From: Novosphingobium sp. SG707
GTDB lineage: Bacteria > Pseudomonadota > Alphaproteobacteria > Sphingomonadales > Sphingomonadaceae
DNA: 64,000 nt
NCBI RefSeq assembly: GCF_012275515.1
Contig: NZ_JAAZQL010000003.1
Span: 254,833 to 318,832, forward strand
Direction: 5' to 3'
In this document: in pieces, positions 37,306 through 45,174 of the stretch
Position numbering within the stretch: position 1 is the stretch's first letter
Layout of the letters: every line of letters begins with the position of its first letter
Made by a program: the position numbers and the translations under genes
Notes under the pieces: generated by a model
Told to the model about the DNA's origin: nothing
Seen by the model: the letters and a program-made list of their open reading frames with translations, nothing else
The model's database searches: none

Positions 37306-37641
37306 AGTCGCACTCTCGGTCGGCTCCCCCGACGGGGAGCCCGAGGGTGAAAATCACTGCTAGTAACTGGAAATCTAGAGCGAGTGCCGCTCCCGTGAGG
37401 TCGCATTCCGATGTCCGCTATCCCGCGTTAGGAACCCTGAAGGTGCCTAACCGGTTCGTCCGGGTTCTAGCTCACTGGCCAGCGCGGCTATGTGCGCAGC
37501 CAAGTTCTTCAATGAAGAGGGCGGCCTCTGAACGATCCAGAGCATATTTCTGGCTCGATTCAACGCGATCAAACTAAATGGAAGGCGCCGCTTCTTCAGC
37601 CTCTCATCAACCGAGAGGATAAGCCTATGTCACAGAGGACA
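37306..37641. other. Right subterminal region of the transposon, no gene supported
   Basis: A GC hairpin (GGCTCCCC with GGGGAGCC, 37321-37340) lies just after the SLATT stop and could act as an mRNA end, although no T run follows. Reading inward from the right terminus, TGTGACA recurs at 37628-37634 and a GGCCAGTGA match to the terminal repeat lies near 37472-37480, probable TnsB-type sites. A minus-strand open stretch (PFSLIALNRARNMLWIVQ) crosses 37450-37600 but has no start signal or recognised family. Confidence 0.5.
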
Positions 37642-37661
37642 AGCTTTGGTGTCACTGGACA
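37642..37661. repeat. Transposon right-end inverted repeat
   Basis: Read inward on the minus strand, these 20 bases start TGTCCAGTGACAC and match the left terminus in 18 of 20 positions; the differences are at positions 14 and 18. The outermost TGT is the expected Tn7-like end. Confidence 0.9.
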
Positions 37662-37666
37662 GGAGA
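37662..37666. repeat. Right target-site duplication GGAGA
   Basis: These five bases are identical to 12288-12292. They lie between the right terminus and the tRNA-Gln gene, with two bases (GT) left before the tRNA CCA end. Confidence 0.9.
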
Positions 37667-37668
37667 GT

Positions 37669-37742
37669 TGGATGCCCTGCAAGGATTCGAACCTCGATAG
37701 ACGGAATCAGAATCCGTAGTCTTACCATTAGACGACAGGGCA
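37669..37742 (-). tRNA. tRNA-Gln (anticodon CTG)
   Basis: The 74-nt minus-strand sequence folds as a standard cloverleaf. The acceptor stem is TGCCCTG/CAGGGCA with encoded CCA, the anticodon stem ACGGA/TCCGT holds loop TTCTGAT (anticodon CTG), and the T arm has GGTTCGAATCC. The D loop TCTAATGGTAAGAC is normal. The gene is complete. The transposon lies 7 bp beyond its 3' end, so this gene is the likely recognition site for TniQ. Confidence 0.93.
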
Positions 37743-37984
37743 TCATCTCGGTGTGGAGCGGGCCTCTAAACCCACTGTTTCCAAGCGTCAAGAGAAAAAA
37801 TGAAAGCACGGTGCGACTTGAAATCGCCTGATGGCAGATCCCCCGCCGGCGGCCTGCTCCGCCGCCGGCGGGCCCCATGCGACAATCCTCCTTATCAGCC
37901 ATTGCTCCGGAGGCCGCTCGGCGCTAGCATGGAGGGCAACATTACCCGCGTATCTCGCGGGACACAGATTTTTGAGAATTACAC

Positions 37985-39340
37985 ATGGCGGATCAAACTC
38001 CGCCGGACACGCCAGCAAAGGTTCAACGGCGCGGGGAAAAAGCAAGGCGCCGGGCACGCAAGAGTCGCGCTGCCGCCCCGCGCAAGGACCAGAGAGTAGA
38101 CGTAACCGGCGGCAAGCCCGAAGGCACAGTCGTGCCCGCGGAGCAGAGCAATTCCGGGGCGGCGGCGCCCCCCACTTCGCGGCGCGGCGCAAGGCGCAAA
38201 CGCGGGGCAAAGGCGCGCGAACGCGGCGTGGCGGCCAAATCCGCGCAGGCCAAATCGGCACAGGCGAAATCCGGCGCCAAGGCCCCCGCCAAAACGCCCG
38301 ATGCCTCTGCCCCCCGGCCCGCGCCCTATTTTCACGGGCCGTTTGGCCAGTCCTATGCCGCCATCGACCTTGGCACCAACAATTGCCGGTTGCTGATCGC
38401 GCGGCCTGCGGGCGACAGTTTCGTGGTGGTCGATGCCTTCAGCCGGGTCGTGCGCTTGGGCGAAGGTCTGGCCCAGACCGGGCGCCTGTCAGATGCCGCG
38501 ATGGAGCGGGCGATGGGCGCGCTGCGGATCTGTGCGGATAAATTGCGCCGCCGGGGCGTGGCGCTGGCGCGTTCGGTGGCCACCGAGGCCTGTCGGCGGG
38601 CCACCAACGGCCCCGAATTCATCGAGCGTGTGCGCCGCGAAACCGGCATTGCGCTCGACATCATCTCGGCGCGCGAGGAAGCGCGGCTTGCGGTCTTGGG
38701 CTGTCATATCCTGATCGAGCCCGGCCCCGGCCCGGCGCTGGTGTTCGACATTGGCGGCGGCTCGACCGAACTGGTGCTGATCGAGCATCAGGATGATGGC
38801 GGGGTGCCGCTGATCCGCGATTTCGTGTCGATCCCTTACGGCGTCGTCTCTTTGACCGAAAGCTGCCGGGCCGAACTCGATTCGCCGCAGGACCGGGCCG
38901 AGCGCTATGCCGAAATGCGCGGATTGGTGGATGATGGCTTTGCCGCCTTTGCCGCCCGCATCGCCCCCTTGCGCGAAGGGCTGGTCCACGATCACGGCCC
39001 GCTGCGCCTGCTGGGCACCAGCGGGACGGTGACGACGCTGGCCAGCGTCCATCTCGACCTGCCCCATTACGACCGCAGCGCGGTGGACGGCTGCATCGTG
39101 CCCGCCGCCAGCATGCGCGCGATCAGCCAGCGCCTGTCCAGCCTGAGCGTCGCCGGGCGGCGCGAGGTGGCCTGTATCGGCCGCGAGCGCGCCGATCTGG
39201 TGGTGGCGGGTTGCGCTATCCTCGAATCGATTCTCGATCTATGGCCGGCGGCGCGCCTCGGCGTGGCCGACCGCGGCATCCGTGAAGGCATCCTGCGCAG
39301 CCTGATCGGCATCACACACAGCAAAGGAGGCGCGGCATGA
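37985..39340 (+). CDS. ppx: Ppx/GppA family exopolyphosphatase/pppGpp phosphatase with basic N-terminal tail
   Basis: The 451-residue protein has the ASKHA-fold core from about residue 124: AAIDLGTNNCRLLI (phosphate loop 1), then SVATEACRRATNG, VFDIGGGSTELVLIE (phosphate loop 2) and LLGTSGTVTTLA. It hydrolyses polyphosphate or converts pppGpp to ppGpp. The first 110 residues are Lys/Arg/Ala-rich, with a repeated AKSAQ unit, and are absent from typical short homologues. They may bind polyphosphate or nucleic acid, which is inference. The stop overlaps the rlmE start by 4 bp. Confidence 0.88.
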   Translation: MADQTPPDTPAKVQRRGEKARRRARKSRAAAPRKDQRVDVTGGKPEGTVVPAEQSNSGAAAPPTSRRGARRKRGAKARERGVAAKSAQAKSAQAKSGAKAPAKTPDASAPRPAPYFHGPFGQSYAAIDLGTNNCRLLIARPAGDSFVVVDAFSRVVRLGEGLAQTGRLSDAAMERAMGALRICADKLRRRGVALARSVATEACRRATNGPEFIERVRRETGIALDIISAREEARLAVLGCHILIEPGPGPALVFDIGGGSTELVLIEHQDDGGVPLIRDFVSIPYGVVSLTESCRAELDSPQDRAERYAEMRGLVDDGFAAFAARIAPLREGLVHDHGPLRLLGTSGTVTTLASVHLDLPHYDRSAVDGCIVPAASMRAISQRLSSLSVAGRREVACIGRERADLVVAGCAILESILDLWPAARLGVADRGIREGILRSLIGITHSKGGAA

Positions 39341-40032
39341 GCCGTTCCGGCCGCGATCCCGGCACCAGACTGAAAAACACCAAGGGCCGCACAGCCTCGC
39401 AGGCCCGCTGGCTGCAACGGCAGTTGAACGACCCCTATGTCAAGAAAGCCAAGGCGGACGGCTATCGCAGCCGCGCGGCCTATAAGCTCATCGAACTGGA
39501 CGATAAATTCGGTCTGGTGAAAGGCTCGCGGCGGGTGGTCGATCTTGGCGTGGCGCCGGGCGGGTGGACGCAGGTGGTGCGCCAGCGCGCGCCGCAAGCG
39601 GGCGTGGTCGGCATCGACCTGCTGCCCACCGATCCCATCGAGGGCGCGATCCTGTTCGAAATGGACTTCATGGCCGATGAAGCCCCCGACGCGCTGATGG
39701 AGGCGCTGGGCGGGCGGCCCGATTTGGTGATCTCGGACATGGCCGCCAATACCGTGGGCCACAAACAGACCGACCACCTGCGCACGATGGGCCTTGTGGA
39801 AACGGCTGTGGACTTTGCTGTGCATAACCTGTCCAAAGGCGGTGCATTCGTGGCGAAAGTCTTTGCGGGCGGGACCGATCCGGGGCTTTTGAACATTCTC
39901 AAGCGGCATTTCACCACCGTAAAGCACGCCAAGCCGCCTGCGAGCCGGAAGGATTCGTCGGAGTGGTATGTGATTGCGCAGGGGTTCAAAGGGACGGTTG
40001 AGGAATTGGAGGCCGGTAAGGAAGAAGGGTGA
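39337..40032 (+). CDS. rlmE: 23S rRNA 2'-O-ribose methyltransferase RlmE
   Basis: The 231-residue FtsJ/RrmJ-fold enzyme shows the K-D-K-E tetrad context: YKLIELDDKF, VVDLGVAPGGWTQV for SAM binding, LVISDMAANTVG, FVAKVFAG and SSEWYVIA. It methylates U2552 of 23S rRNA in the large ribosomal subunit. The ATG overlaps the ppx stop (ATGA), a pairing common in alphaproteobacteria. A palindromic repeat begins 5 bp after the stop. Confidence 0.93.
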   Translation: MSRSGRDPGTRLKNTKGRTASQARWLQRQLNDPYVKKAKADGYRSRAAYKLIELDDKFGLVKGSRRVVDLGVAPGGWTQVVRQRAPQAGVVGIDLLPTDPIEGAILFEMDFMADEAPDALMEALGGRPDLVISDMAANTVGHKQTDHLRTMGLVETAVDFAVHNLSKGGAFVAKVFAGGTDPGLLNILKRHFTTVKHAKPPASRKDSSEWYVIAQGFKGTVEELEAGKEEG

Positions 40033-40036
40033 AATG

Positions 40037-40254
40037 CGAGGGTCTCGACCCTCGCGCTCCCGTTAGTGTCTGCGTTGCGCAGAGGGTCGGCGTTAGGTGT
40101 CGGACGCAGCCTTTGGATTTTTAAAGCCTGCGGCGCCGGGAAGCGTTAGGCCGCCGCGCCGCAGGCTATAAAACCACAAACCCCACCGCCGCCAACCAAG
40201 CGCCACCCCATTAACGGGATTGCAAAGGGCCCCCGCCCTTTGCCCGCCGGAGGC
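40037..40254. repeat. Dispersed palindromic intergenic repeat, copy A
   Basis: The unit contains, in order, a GAGGGTC/GACCCTC hairpin, CCCGTTA, a central stem GCCTGCGGCGC/GCGCCGCAGGC, TAACGGG, and a terminal hairpin GCAAAGGGC/GCCCTTTGC followed by CCGCCGGAGGC. It fills the gap between the convergent rlmE and siderophore-interacting genes, where it could end transcription from both sides. Copies B and C lie at 49942 and 60853. Confidence 0.8.
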
Positions 40255-40283
40255 AAACCTTCTAAAAACCTCCCAAAACCCCC

Positions 40284-41063
40284 TTAATCCTCAATCCCCC
40301 CATGGCTGTCGGCCACCCCGCGCGTCCAGTAACCGGCAGCCTTCACCCACTCACGCGGATGGCCCAGCGTATCGACGACATAGGCCTTTACCGCCCGCGC
40401 CATTTCGGTTTCGCCCGCGATGAACACGAAGCCTTCACCCGCAGGCAGATCCACCCCGCCAAGGGCCGCGATCAGGCGGGCGGCGTCTCCCTTGCCCCCG
40501 CTCTGCGCCGCGCCACGATGGGCCCAGAGGCCCTGCCAAGCGGATTTCGCGGCAAACACCTGCTCGCTCTCGGGCCCATCGACCACGACGGCGGTGATGA
40601 CGGGAACGCCCGCGCGCAATTCCTCGGTACGGCGGCCGATCGAAGGCAGCGCGGCCTCGTCGCCGATCAGGAGATACCAGTCGAAATCATCGGGCACGAC
40701 CGCCGAGCCGCGCGGCCCGCCGATGGGCAGCGTGTCGCCGGGCTTGGCCTCAATGGCCCATTTCGTGGCGGGGCCTGCCTCGTGGAGGGCGAAGTCGATG
40801 ACCAGCACGCCAGCGGCCGTATCGAAGCGGCGGGGGGTATAGTCGCGCATCAGCGGCTTTTCCTCGCCCGCGGGGGCCGCGAAGAACAGCTTGATATGGT
40901 CGTCGGGCGAGGCGCTGGCGAAATCATGCAGGTCGTCGCAGGAGAAGGTGATGCGGCGCATGTTGGGGCCAAGCGCCTCGATAGTCTGGACCGTCAGCGT
41001 GCGGCGGCGGATTTCGTGGCGCATGCGGATGATTTGATGGCGGGGGGCGGTGTCGGTGCTCAT
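40284..41063 (-). CDS. Siderophore-interacting protein (FAD-binding ferric reductase)
   Basis: The 259-residue protein has the SIP/ViuB fold: an N-terminal FAD-binding barrel with MRRITFSCDDL and MRDYTPRRFD (RxYTxR motif), and a C-terminal NAD(P)-binding domain with WYLLIGDEAALPSIGR and FIAGETEMARAVKAYV. It reduces ferric siderophore to release iron in the cytosol. The ATG at 41063 (MSTDTAPRH) follows AAAAGGGAAAAG and is preferred to 41135. A palindrome typical of PadR regulators lies upstream, and such pairs are often co-regulated. Confidence 0.88.
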   Translation of the reverse strand: MSTDTAPRHQIIRMRHEIRRRTLTVQTIEALGPNMRRITFSCDDLHDFASASPDDHIKLFFAAPAGEEKPLMRDYTPRRFDTAAGVLVIDFALHEAGPATKWAIEAKPGDTLPIGGPRGSAVVPDDFDWYLLIGDEAALPSIGRRTEELRAGVPVITAVVVDGPESEQVFAAKSAWQGLWAHRGAAQSGGKGDAARLIAALGGVDLPAGEGFVFIAGETEMARAVKAYVVDTLGHPREWVKAAGYWTRGVADSHGGIED

Positions 41064-41170
41064 GATGGCTTTTCCCTTTTGCGGAAGGTGGGAGGGTAGG
41101 TGGCGGCGGCGCAGGATTTCGAGGTGAGTCATCATGGAGCGGCCTATTCCTGAATCGCTATGTTGCAGTC

Positions 41171-41182
41171 AAGATATATCTT
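41171..41182. promoter_or_regulatory. AT-rich palindromic operator upstream of the siderophore-interacting gene
   Basis: AAGATATATCTT is a perfect 12-bp palindrome about 110 bp before the chosen start. This sequence type is bound by PadR-family regulators that commonly control SIP genes. No padR gene is in the window. Confidence 0.5.
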
Positions 41183-41230
41183 AATGCGCAAAACACAAGT
41201 CCCCGCGCGCGATTTTTTGCGGCCGGCTCG

Positions 41231-41262
41231 CAAAAACAAAAACGGCGCCCGAAGGCGCCGTT
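41231..41262 (-). terminator. thrS terminator
   Basis: On the minus strand AACGGCGCC-TTCG-GGCGCCGTT forms a 9-bp stem with a stable tetraloop, directly followed by TTTGTTTTTG. It lies 28 bp after the thrS stop. Confidence 0.88.
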
Positions 41263-41290
41263 CCCGTGTCCTGCAAAAATTTTCACGCGA

Positions 41291-43282
41291 TCAGCGCAGA
41301 TCGGGCGGGGTCGCCTCGCCCTTCAGCATGGCAATCGCCTCGGCCAGCGGCATGAACTTCTGCTGCTGCTCGCCCAGAATGCGGACCGCCACGGTGCCTT
41401 CCTCGGCCTCGCGCTTGCCCACAACCAACAGATAAGGCACCTTTTTGAGGCTGTGCTCGCGCACCTTGTAGTTGATCTTCTCGTTGCGCAGATCGCTTTC
41501 CACGCGAATGCCTGCCGCGCGCAATTGGGCCACCGCGTCCTGCGCATAGCCGTCAGCGTCCGACACGATGGTCGCCACAACCGCCTGAACCGGGGCCAGC
41601 CACACAGGCAGCTTGCCCGCGAAATGCTCGATCAGGATGCCGATGAAACGCTCATACGAGCCCAGAATTGCGCGGTGCAGCATGACCGGGCGGTGCTTTT
41701 CGCCATCCTCGGCAATATAGGCGGCATCGAGTCGCTCGGGCAGCACGCGGTCCGACTGGATCGTGCCGCACTGCCAGGTGCGTCCGATGGCGTCGGTCAG
41801 ATGCCATTCCAGCTTGGGCGCATAGAAGGCCCCCTCGCCCGGCAGTTCTTCCCAGCCATATTCTTCCGTGGCGAGCCCCGCATTGACCACCGCATCGCGC
41901 AGTTCCGTCTCGGCCAGATCCCACATTTCCTCGCTGCCGAAACGCTTTTCGGGGCGCAGCGCCAGCTTGATCGAATAAGTAAAGCCAAAGTCCTTGTACA
42001 CGCGGTCGGCCAGTTCGCAGAAGGCGCGGACCTCCTCGACGATCTGATCCTCGCGGCAGAAGATATGGCCGTCATCCTGCGTGAACTGGCGCACGCGCAT
42101 GATGCCATGCAGCGCGCCATGCGGCTCGTTGCGGTGGCAGCAGCCCATTTCGGCCAGACGCAGCGGCAATTCGCGGTACGACTTGATGCCCTGACGGAAG
42201 ATCAGCACATGCGCCGGGCAGTTCATCGGCTTCAAGGCCATCCAGTCGGCGTCCTTGGACACGATGGGGCCATCGTCCTCGGTATTCGGCGCCTCGTCGG
42301 GGATGACGAACATGTTCTCGCGATATTTGCCCCAGTGGCCCGATTGCTCCCACTGCTTGGCGTCCATCACCTGCGGGGTCTTGACCTCCTGATAGCCGGT
42401 GCCGTCGATGGCGCGGCGCATATAGGCCTCCAGCTCGCGCCAGATCAGATAGCCCTTGGGGTGCCAGAACACGCTGCCATGCGCTTCGGATTGCAGGTGG
42501 AACAGGTCCATTTCCGCGCCCAGCTTGCGGTGGTCGCGCTTGGCGGCTTCTTCAAGGCGCAGCAGATGGGCATCAAGCTGCTTCTTGTTGAGCCAGCCGG
42601 TGCCATAGATGCGGGACAGCATCGCGTTCTTCTGGTCGCCGCGCCAATAGGCGCCCGACACGCGCGTCAGCTTGAAGGCCGCCGGGTCCAGCTTGCCGGT
42701 GCTGGGCAAATGCGGCCCCTTGCACATGTCCAGCCAGTCGTCGCCCGACCAGTAAACGGTCAGTTCCTCATCCTCGGGCAGTTCGGCGGCCCATTCGGCC
42801 TTGAAGCTCTCGCCCTGCTGCTTCCAGCGCGAAATCAGTTGCTCGCGGCTCCACACCTCGCGGCGCAGCGGCTTGTTGGCGGCGATGATCTTGCGCATCT
42901 CCGCCTCGATCAGCGGCAGATCTTCATCGGTGAACGGACGCTCCGCAGGCGCGAAATCGTAATAGAAGCCATCGTCCGTGGCCGGACCGAAGGTGATCTG
43001 CGTGCCGGGAAACAGCGCCTGCACCGCTTCGGCCAGAACGTGGGCAAAATCGTGGCGCGCCAGTTCCAGCGCATCCTTCTCATCCTTGCCCGTCACCAGC
43101 GCCAATTGCGCATCGCCCGTGAAAGTTCGGGTGAGATCGACCAGTTCGCCATCAATGCGCGCGGCAATCGCGGCCTTGGCCAGGCCAGGGCCAATCGCGG
43201 CGGCAACATCCGCAGGGGTCGAGCCCGGCGCCATCTCGCGCACAGAGCCATCGGGAAGGGTGATCTTGAGCATGGTCGACAT
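41291..43282 (-). CDS. thrS: Threonyl-tRNA synthetase
   Basis: The 663-residue enzyme has the full ThrRS order: TGS domain ([13 protein letters not shown]), editing domain with the HxxxH-type DFAHVLAEA motif and the later [10 protein letters not shown], class II catalytic core ([23 protein letters not shown], and [14 protein letters not shown]), and an anticodon-binding domain ([15 protein letters not shown]). It charges tRNA-Thr. The ATG at 43282 follows AAGGGC; an alternative lies 9 bp inside. It is monocistronic with its own terminator. Confidence 0.96.
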   Translation of the reverse strand: MSTMLKITLPDGSVREMAPGSTPADVAAAIGPGLAKAAIAARIDGELVDLTRTFTGDAQLALVTGKDEKDALELARHDFAHVLAEAVQALFPGTQITFGPATDDGFYYDFAPAERPFTDEDLPLIEAEMRKIIAANKPLRREVWSREQLISRWKQQGESFKAEWAAELPEDEELTVYWSGDDWLDMCKGPHLPSTGKLDPAAFKLTRVSGAYWRGDQKNAMLSRIYGTGWLNKKQLDAHLLRLEEAAKRDHRKLGAEMDLFHLQSEAHGSVFWHPKGYLIWRELEAYMRRAIDGTGYQEVKTPQVMDAKQWEQSGHWGKYRENMFVIPDEAPNTEDDGPIVSKDADWMALKPMNCPAHVLIFRQGIKSYRELPLRLAEMGCCHRNEPHGALHGIMRVRQFTQDDGHIFCREDQIVEEVRAFCELADRVYKDFGFTYSIKLALRPEKRFGSEEMWDLAETELRDAVVNAGLATEEYGWEELPGEGAFYAPKLEWHLTDAIGRTWQCGTIQSDRVLPERLDAAYIAEDGEKHRPVMLHRAILGSYERFIGILIEHFAGKLPVWLAPVQAVVATIVSDADGYAQDAVAQLRAAGIRVESDLRNEKINYKVREHSLKKVPYLLVVGKREAEEGTVAVRILGEQQQKFMPLAEAIAMLKGEATPPDLR

Positions 43283-43371
43283 GGGCCAAGCCCTTAGCGC
43301 CCGCGCGGCCAAGGCTCAACAGCAAAGGCGCCGACTTGTGCCGTCAGAGAAACAGGCCCATCTGATGCGCC

Positions 43372-44115
43372 ATGATCCAGACCGATACGATCCAGACCCA
43401 CCTGATGCCCGATGGCCGCGCCATTGCCTATCGCCATACGCCCGGAACCGGCCCGACCATCGTCTTCCTGCCCGGCTATATGTCCGACATGGCGGGCAGC
43501 AAGGCCAGCGCCGTATTCGATTGGGCGGCGGCAAACGGGCGCGCCTGCCTGCTGATGGACTATTCGGGATGCGGGCAATCGCCGGGGACCTTTGCCGATG
43601 GCACGCTTTCGCGCTGGCGTGACGAGGTGCTGGCGCTCATCGCGGCCTATGTCGCAGGGCCTGTCGTGCTGGTGGGGTCCAGCATGGGCGGGTGGCTGAT
43701 GCTGCTGGTGGCCCGCGCAATTCCGAGCCGCATCGCCGGATTGGTAGGCATCGCCGCTGCTCCCGATTTCACGACATGGGGCTATAGCGAGGGGCAAAAA
43801 TCGGAATTGGCCGCAGGGCACACCATCCTCGAACCCAACCCCTATGGCCCCGAGCCAACGCCCACCCACGCCGCCTTCTGGGCCGATGGGCAGGCCCAAT
43901 TGCAGCTCGACGCCCCCATCCCCGTCGACGCCCCCGTCCGCCTGCTGCACGGGATCGAGGACGGCGATGTCCCGCCCGCGATCAGCCATCGTCTGCTGGA
44001 GGCGCTGCGTTCGGGCGATGTTCAGCTGACCCTTGTCAAAGGCGGCGATCATCGTCTCAGCCGGGATGAGGACATTGCCCTGCTGCTGCGCACCCTTGCT
44101 TCTTTTGCAGATTGA
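43372..44115 (+). CDS. Alpha/beta hydrolase (ABHD10-like thioesterase/esterase)
   Basis: The 247-residue protein has the hydrolase fold with oxyanion region FLPGYMSDMAGSKA, nucleophile motif GSSMGG near residue 104, the acid in LLHGIEDGDVP and the histidine in KGGDHRLSR. This arrangement, with MDYSGCGQSPG, matches the ABHD10-type depalmitoylating or acyl-glucuronide esterases. The natural substrate is unknown. It is divergent from thrS and leads a two-gene unit with a TPR protein 6 bp downstream. Confidence 0.85.
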   Translation: MIQTDTIQTHLMPDGRAIAYRHTPGTGPTIVFLPGYMSDMAGSKASAVFDWAAANGRACLLMDYSGCGQSPGTFADGTLSRWRDEVLALIAAYVAGPVVLVGSSMGGWLMLLVARAIPSRIAGLVGIAAAPDFTTWGYSEGQKSELAAGHTILEPNPYGPEPTPTHAAFWADGQAQLQLDAPIPVDAPVRLLHGIEDGDVPPAISHRLLEALRSGDVQLTLVKGGDHRLSRDEDIALLLRTLASFAD

Positions 44116-44121
44116 TCGCCC

Positions 44122-44991
44122 ATGGCCCTCGTTTTCCTGATCCCCCTTGTTGCTCAGGCTTCCTCGCTCAATGGCGGGGGCATCGCGGGGCTGAACCTGC
44201 CCCAGATCGACCGGCCCCGGCCCGTCGCGCCCCGGCCGCGCGGCATTGTCTTCGACTTTCCCACCCAGACCAGCCATTTCCGCAAATGCATGGATGCGGC
44301 CGAGAGCGATCCGGCAGGCGGGCTGGCCGATGCGCGCCAATGGGTGAAGGACGCGACCAAGGAGCACGAAATCGCCCGCGCGCAGGCCAATGTCTGCCTT
44401 GGCAGCGCTCTGTCCCGGCAGGGGCAGTGGAGCGCGGCCCGCGCCGCCTTCATCGCCGCCCATGATGCCACCACCGACCAGCTCTGGCGCGCGCAGGCGG
44501 GCGCGATGGCGGGCAATGCCGCGCTGGCGCAGGGGGCCGCCGATGACGCCCTGCCGCTGCTCGATGCGGCGCTGGCCGATGCACGCGCGGCGTCAAAACC
44601 TGTTCTGGCGGGCGGCATTCTGGTGGACCGCGCCCGCGCGCTGGTCGCGCTGAACCGCGCGGTCGAGGCCGAGCCGGTGCTGGCCGACGCCCGCGCCGCG
44701 CTGCCCGATGATGCGCAGGTCTGGCTGCTCTCGGCCACGCTTTCGCGCCGGATGAACAAATTGCCCGAGGCGCAGGTCCAGATCGAAAATGCCGCCCGGC
44801 TCGACCCGCGTGACGGCGAAATCGGCGTGGAGGCGGGCGTCATCGCCATGCTGTCGGGCCGCGAGGATGCGGCGCGCAAGAGCTGGGAATCGGTGGTCAA
44901 AACCAGCCCTGATTCGGACAGCGCCGCGCGGGCAAAAGCCTATCTGGCGCAGATCGGCCCGCAGACCCCGGCCCAAACGGCAGGAAAATAA
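44122..44991 (+). CDS. Exported tetratricopeptide-repeat protein
   Basis: The 289-residue protein begins with a short hydrophobic signal (MALVFLIPLVAQA), implying periplasmic location. Helical repeats rich in Ala/Leu follow, recognisable as about five TPR units (for example ARAQANVCLGSALSRQGQWSAARAAFIAA and DPRDGEIGVEAGVIAMLSGREDAARKSWESV). TPRs mediate protein contacts; the partner is unknown. It starts 6 bp after the hydrolase gene. Confidence 0.75.
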   Translation: MALVFLIPLVAQASSLNGGGIAGLNLPQIDRPRPVAPRPRGIVFDFPTQTSHFRKCMDAAESDPAGGLADARQWVKDATKEHEIARAQANVCLGSALSRQGQWSAARAAFIAAHDATTDQLWRAQAGAMAGNAALAQGAADDALPLLDAALADARAASKPVLAGGILVDRARALVALNRAVEAEPVLADARAALPDDAQVWLLSATLSRRMNKLPEAQVQIENAARLDPRDGEIGVEAGVIAMLSGREDAARKSWESVVKTSPDSDSAARAKAYLAQIGPQTPAQTAGK

Positions 44992-45174
44992 AGTGTATAA
45001 GTGCGATCCCATCTTGGCGGCATCACGGTAATAAAATAACACAAATGCGTAACCTCTGATGGCTAGACCGGATGGGGCGAACCAAGACCAAGTCGTAATA
45101 CAGGCCCCGGGCAGCCGGGAATCCCCCCCTGCCCCGGCCGCATCCCCGGCCACGGGGGGAGAGTGTGTCCGACA

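Larger units (their letters stand above)
12293..37661 (-). mobile_element. Tn7-like transposon carrying defence cargo, inserted next to tRNA-Gln
   Basis: The element is bounded by inverted repeats starting TGTCCAGTGACAC and by a GGAGA duplication, and it contains tnsA, tnsB, tnsC and tniQ transcribed leftward. Cargo on the left is ParDE, an orphan antitoxin, a serine recombinase/ParB remnant and a truncated reverse transcriptase. Cargo on the right is the Hma-like operon, IS fragments and CBASS. The tnsA-side end faces the tRNA gene, as the right end of Tn7 faces glmS. Unlike classical Tn7, some 13.7 kb of cargo separates tnsA from that end. Both termini and duplications are intact, so the insertion looks recent in structure, although function of the transposase is not shown. 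Confidence 0.92.

Noticed and set aside
37450..37625. Minus-strand open stretch near the transposon right end
   Set aside because: It has no start codon with a ribosome site and overlaps candidate TnsB-binding repeats; no family is recognised.
12293..37661. CRISPR-associated transposon
   Set aside because: No cas gene, repeat-spacer array or crRNA-like repeat is seen, so targeting is taken to be protein-guided.
37669..37742. Integrase-type island insertion into the tRNA-Gln 3' end
   Set aside because: No copy of the tRNA 3' segment is found near 12.3 kb and no tyrosine integrase is present; the inverted ends and GGAGA duplication explain the boundaries better.
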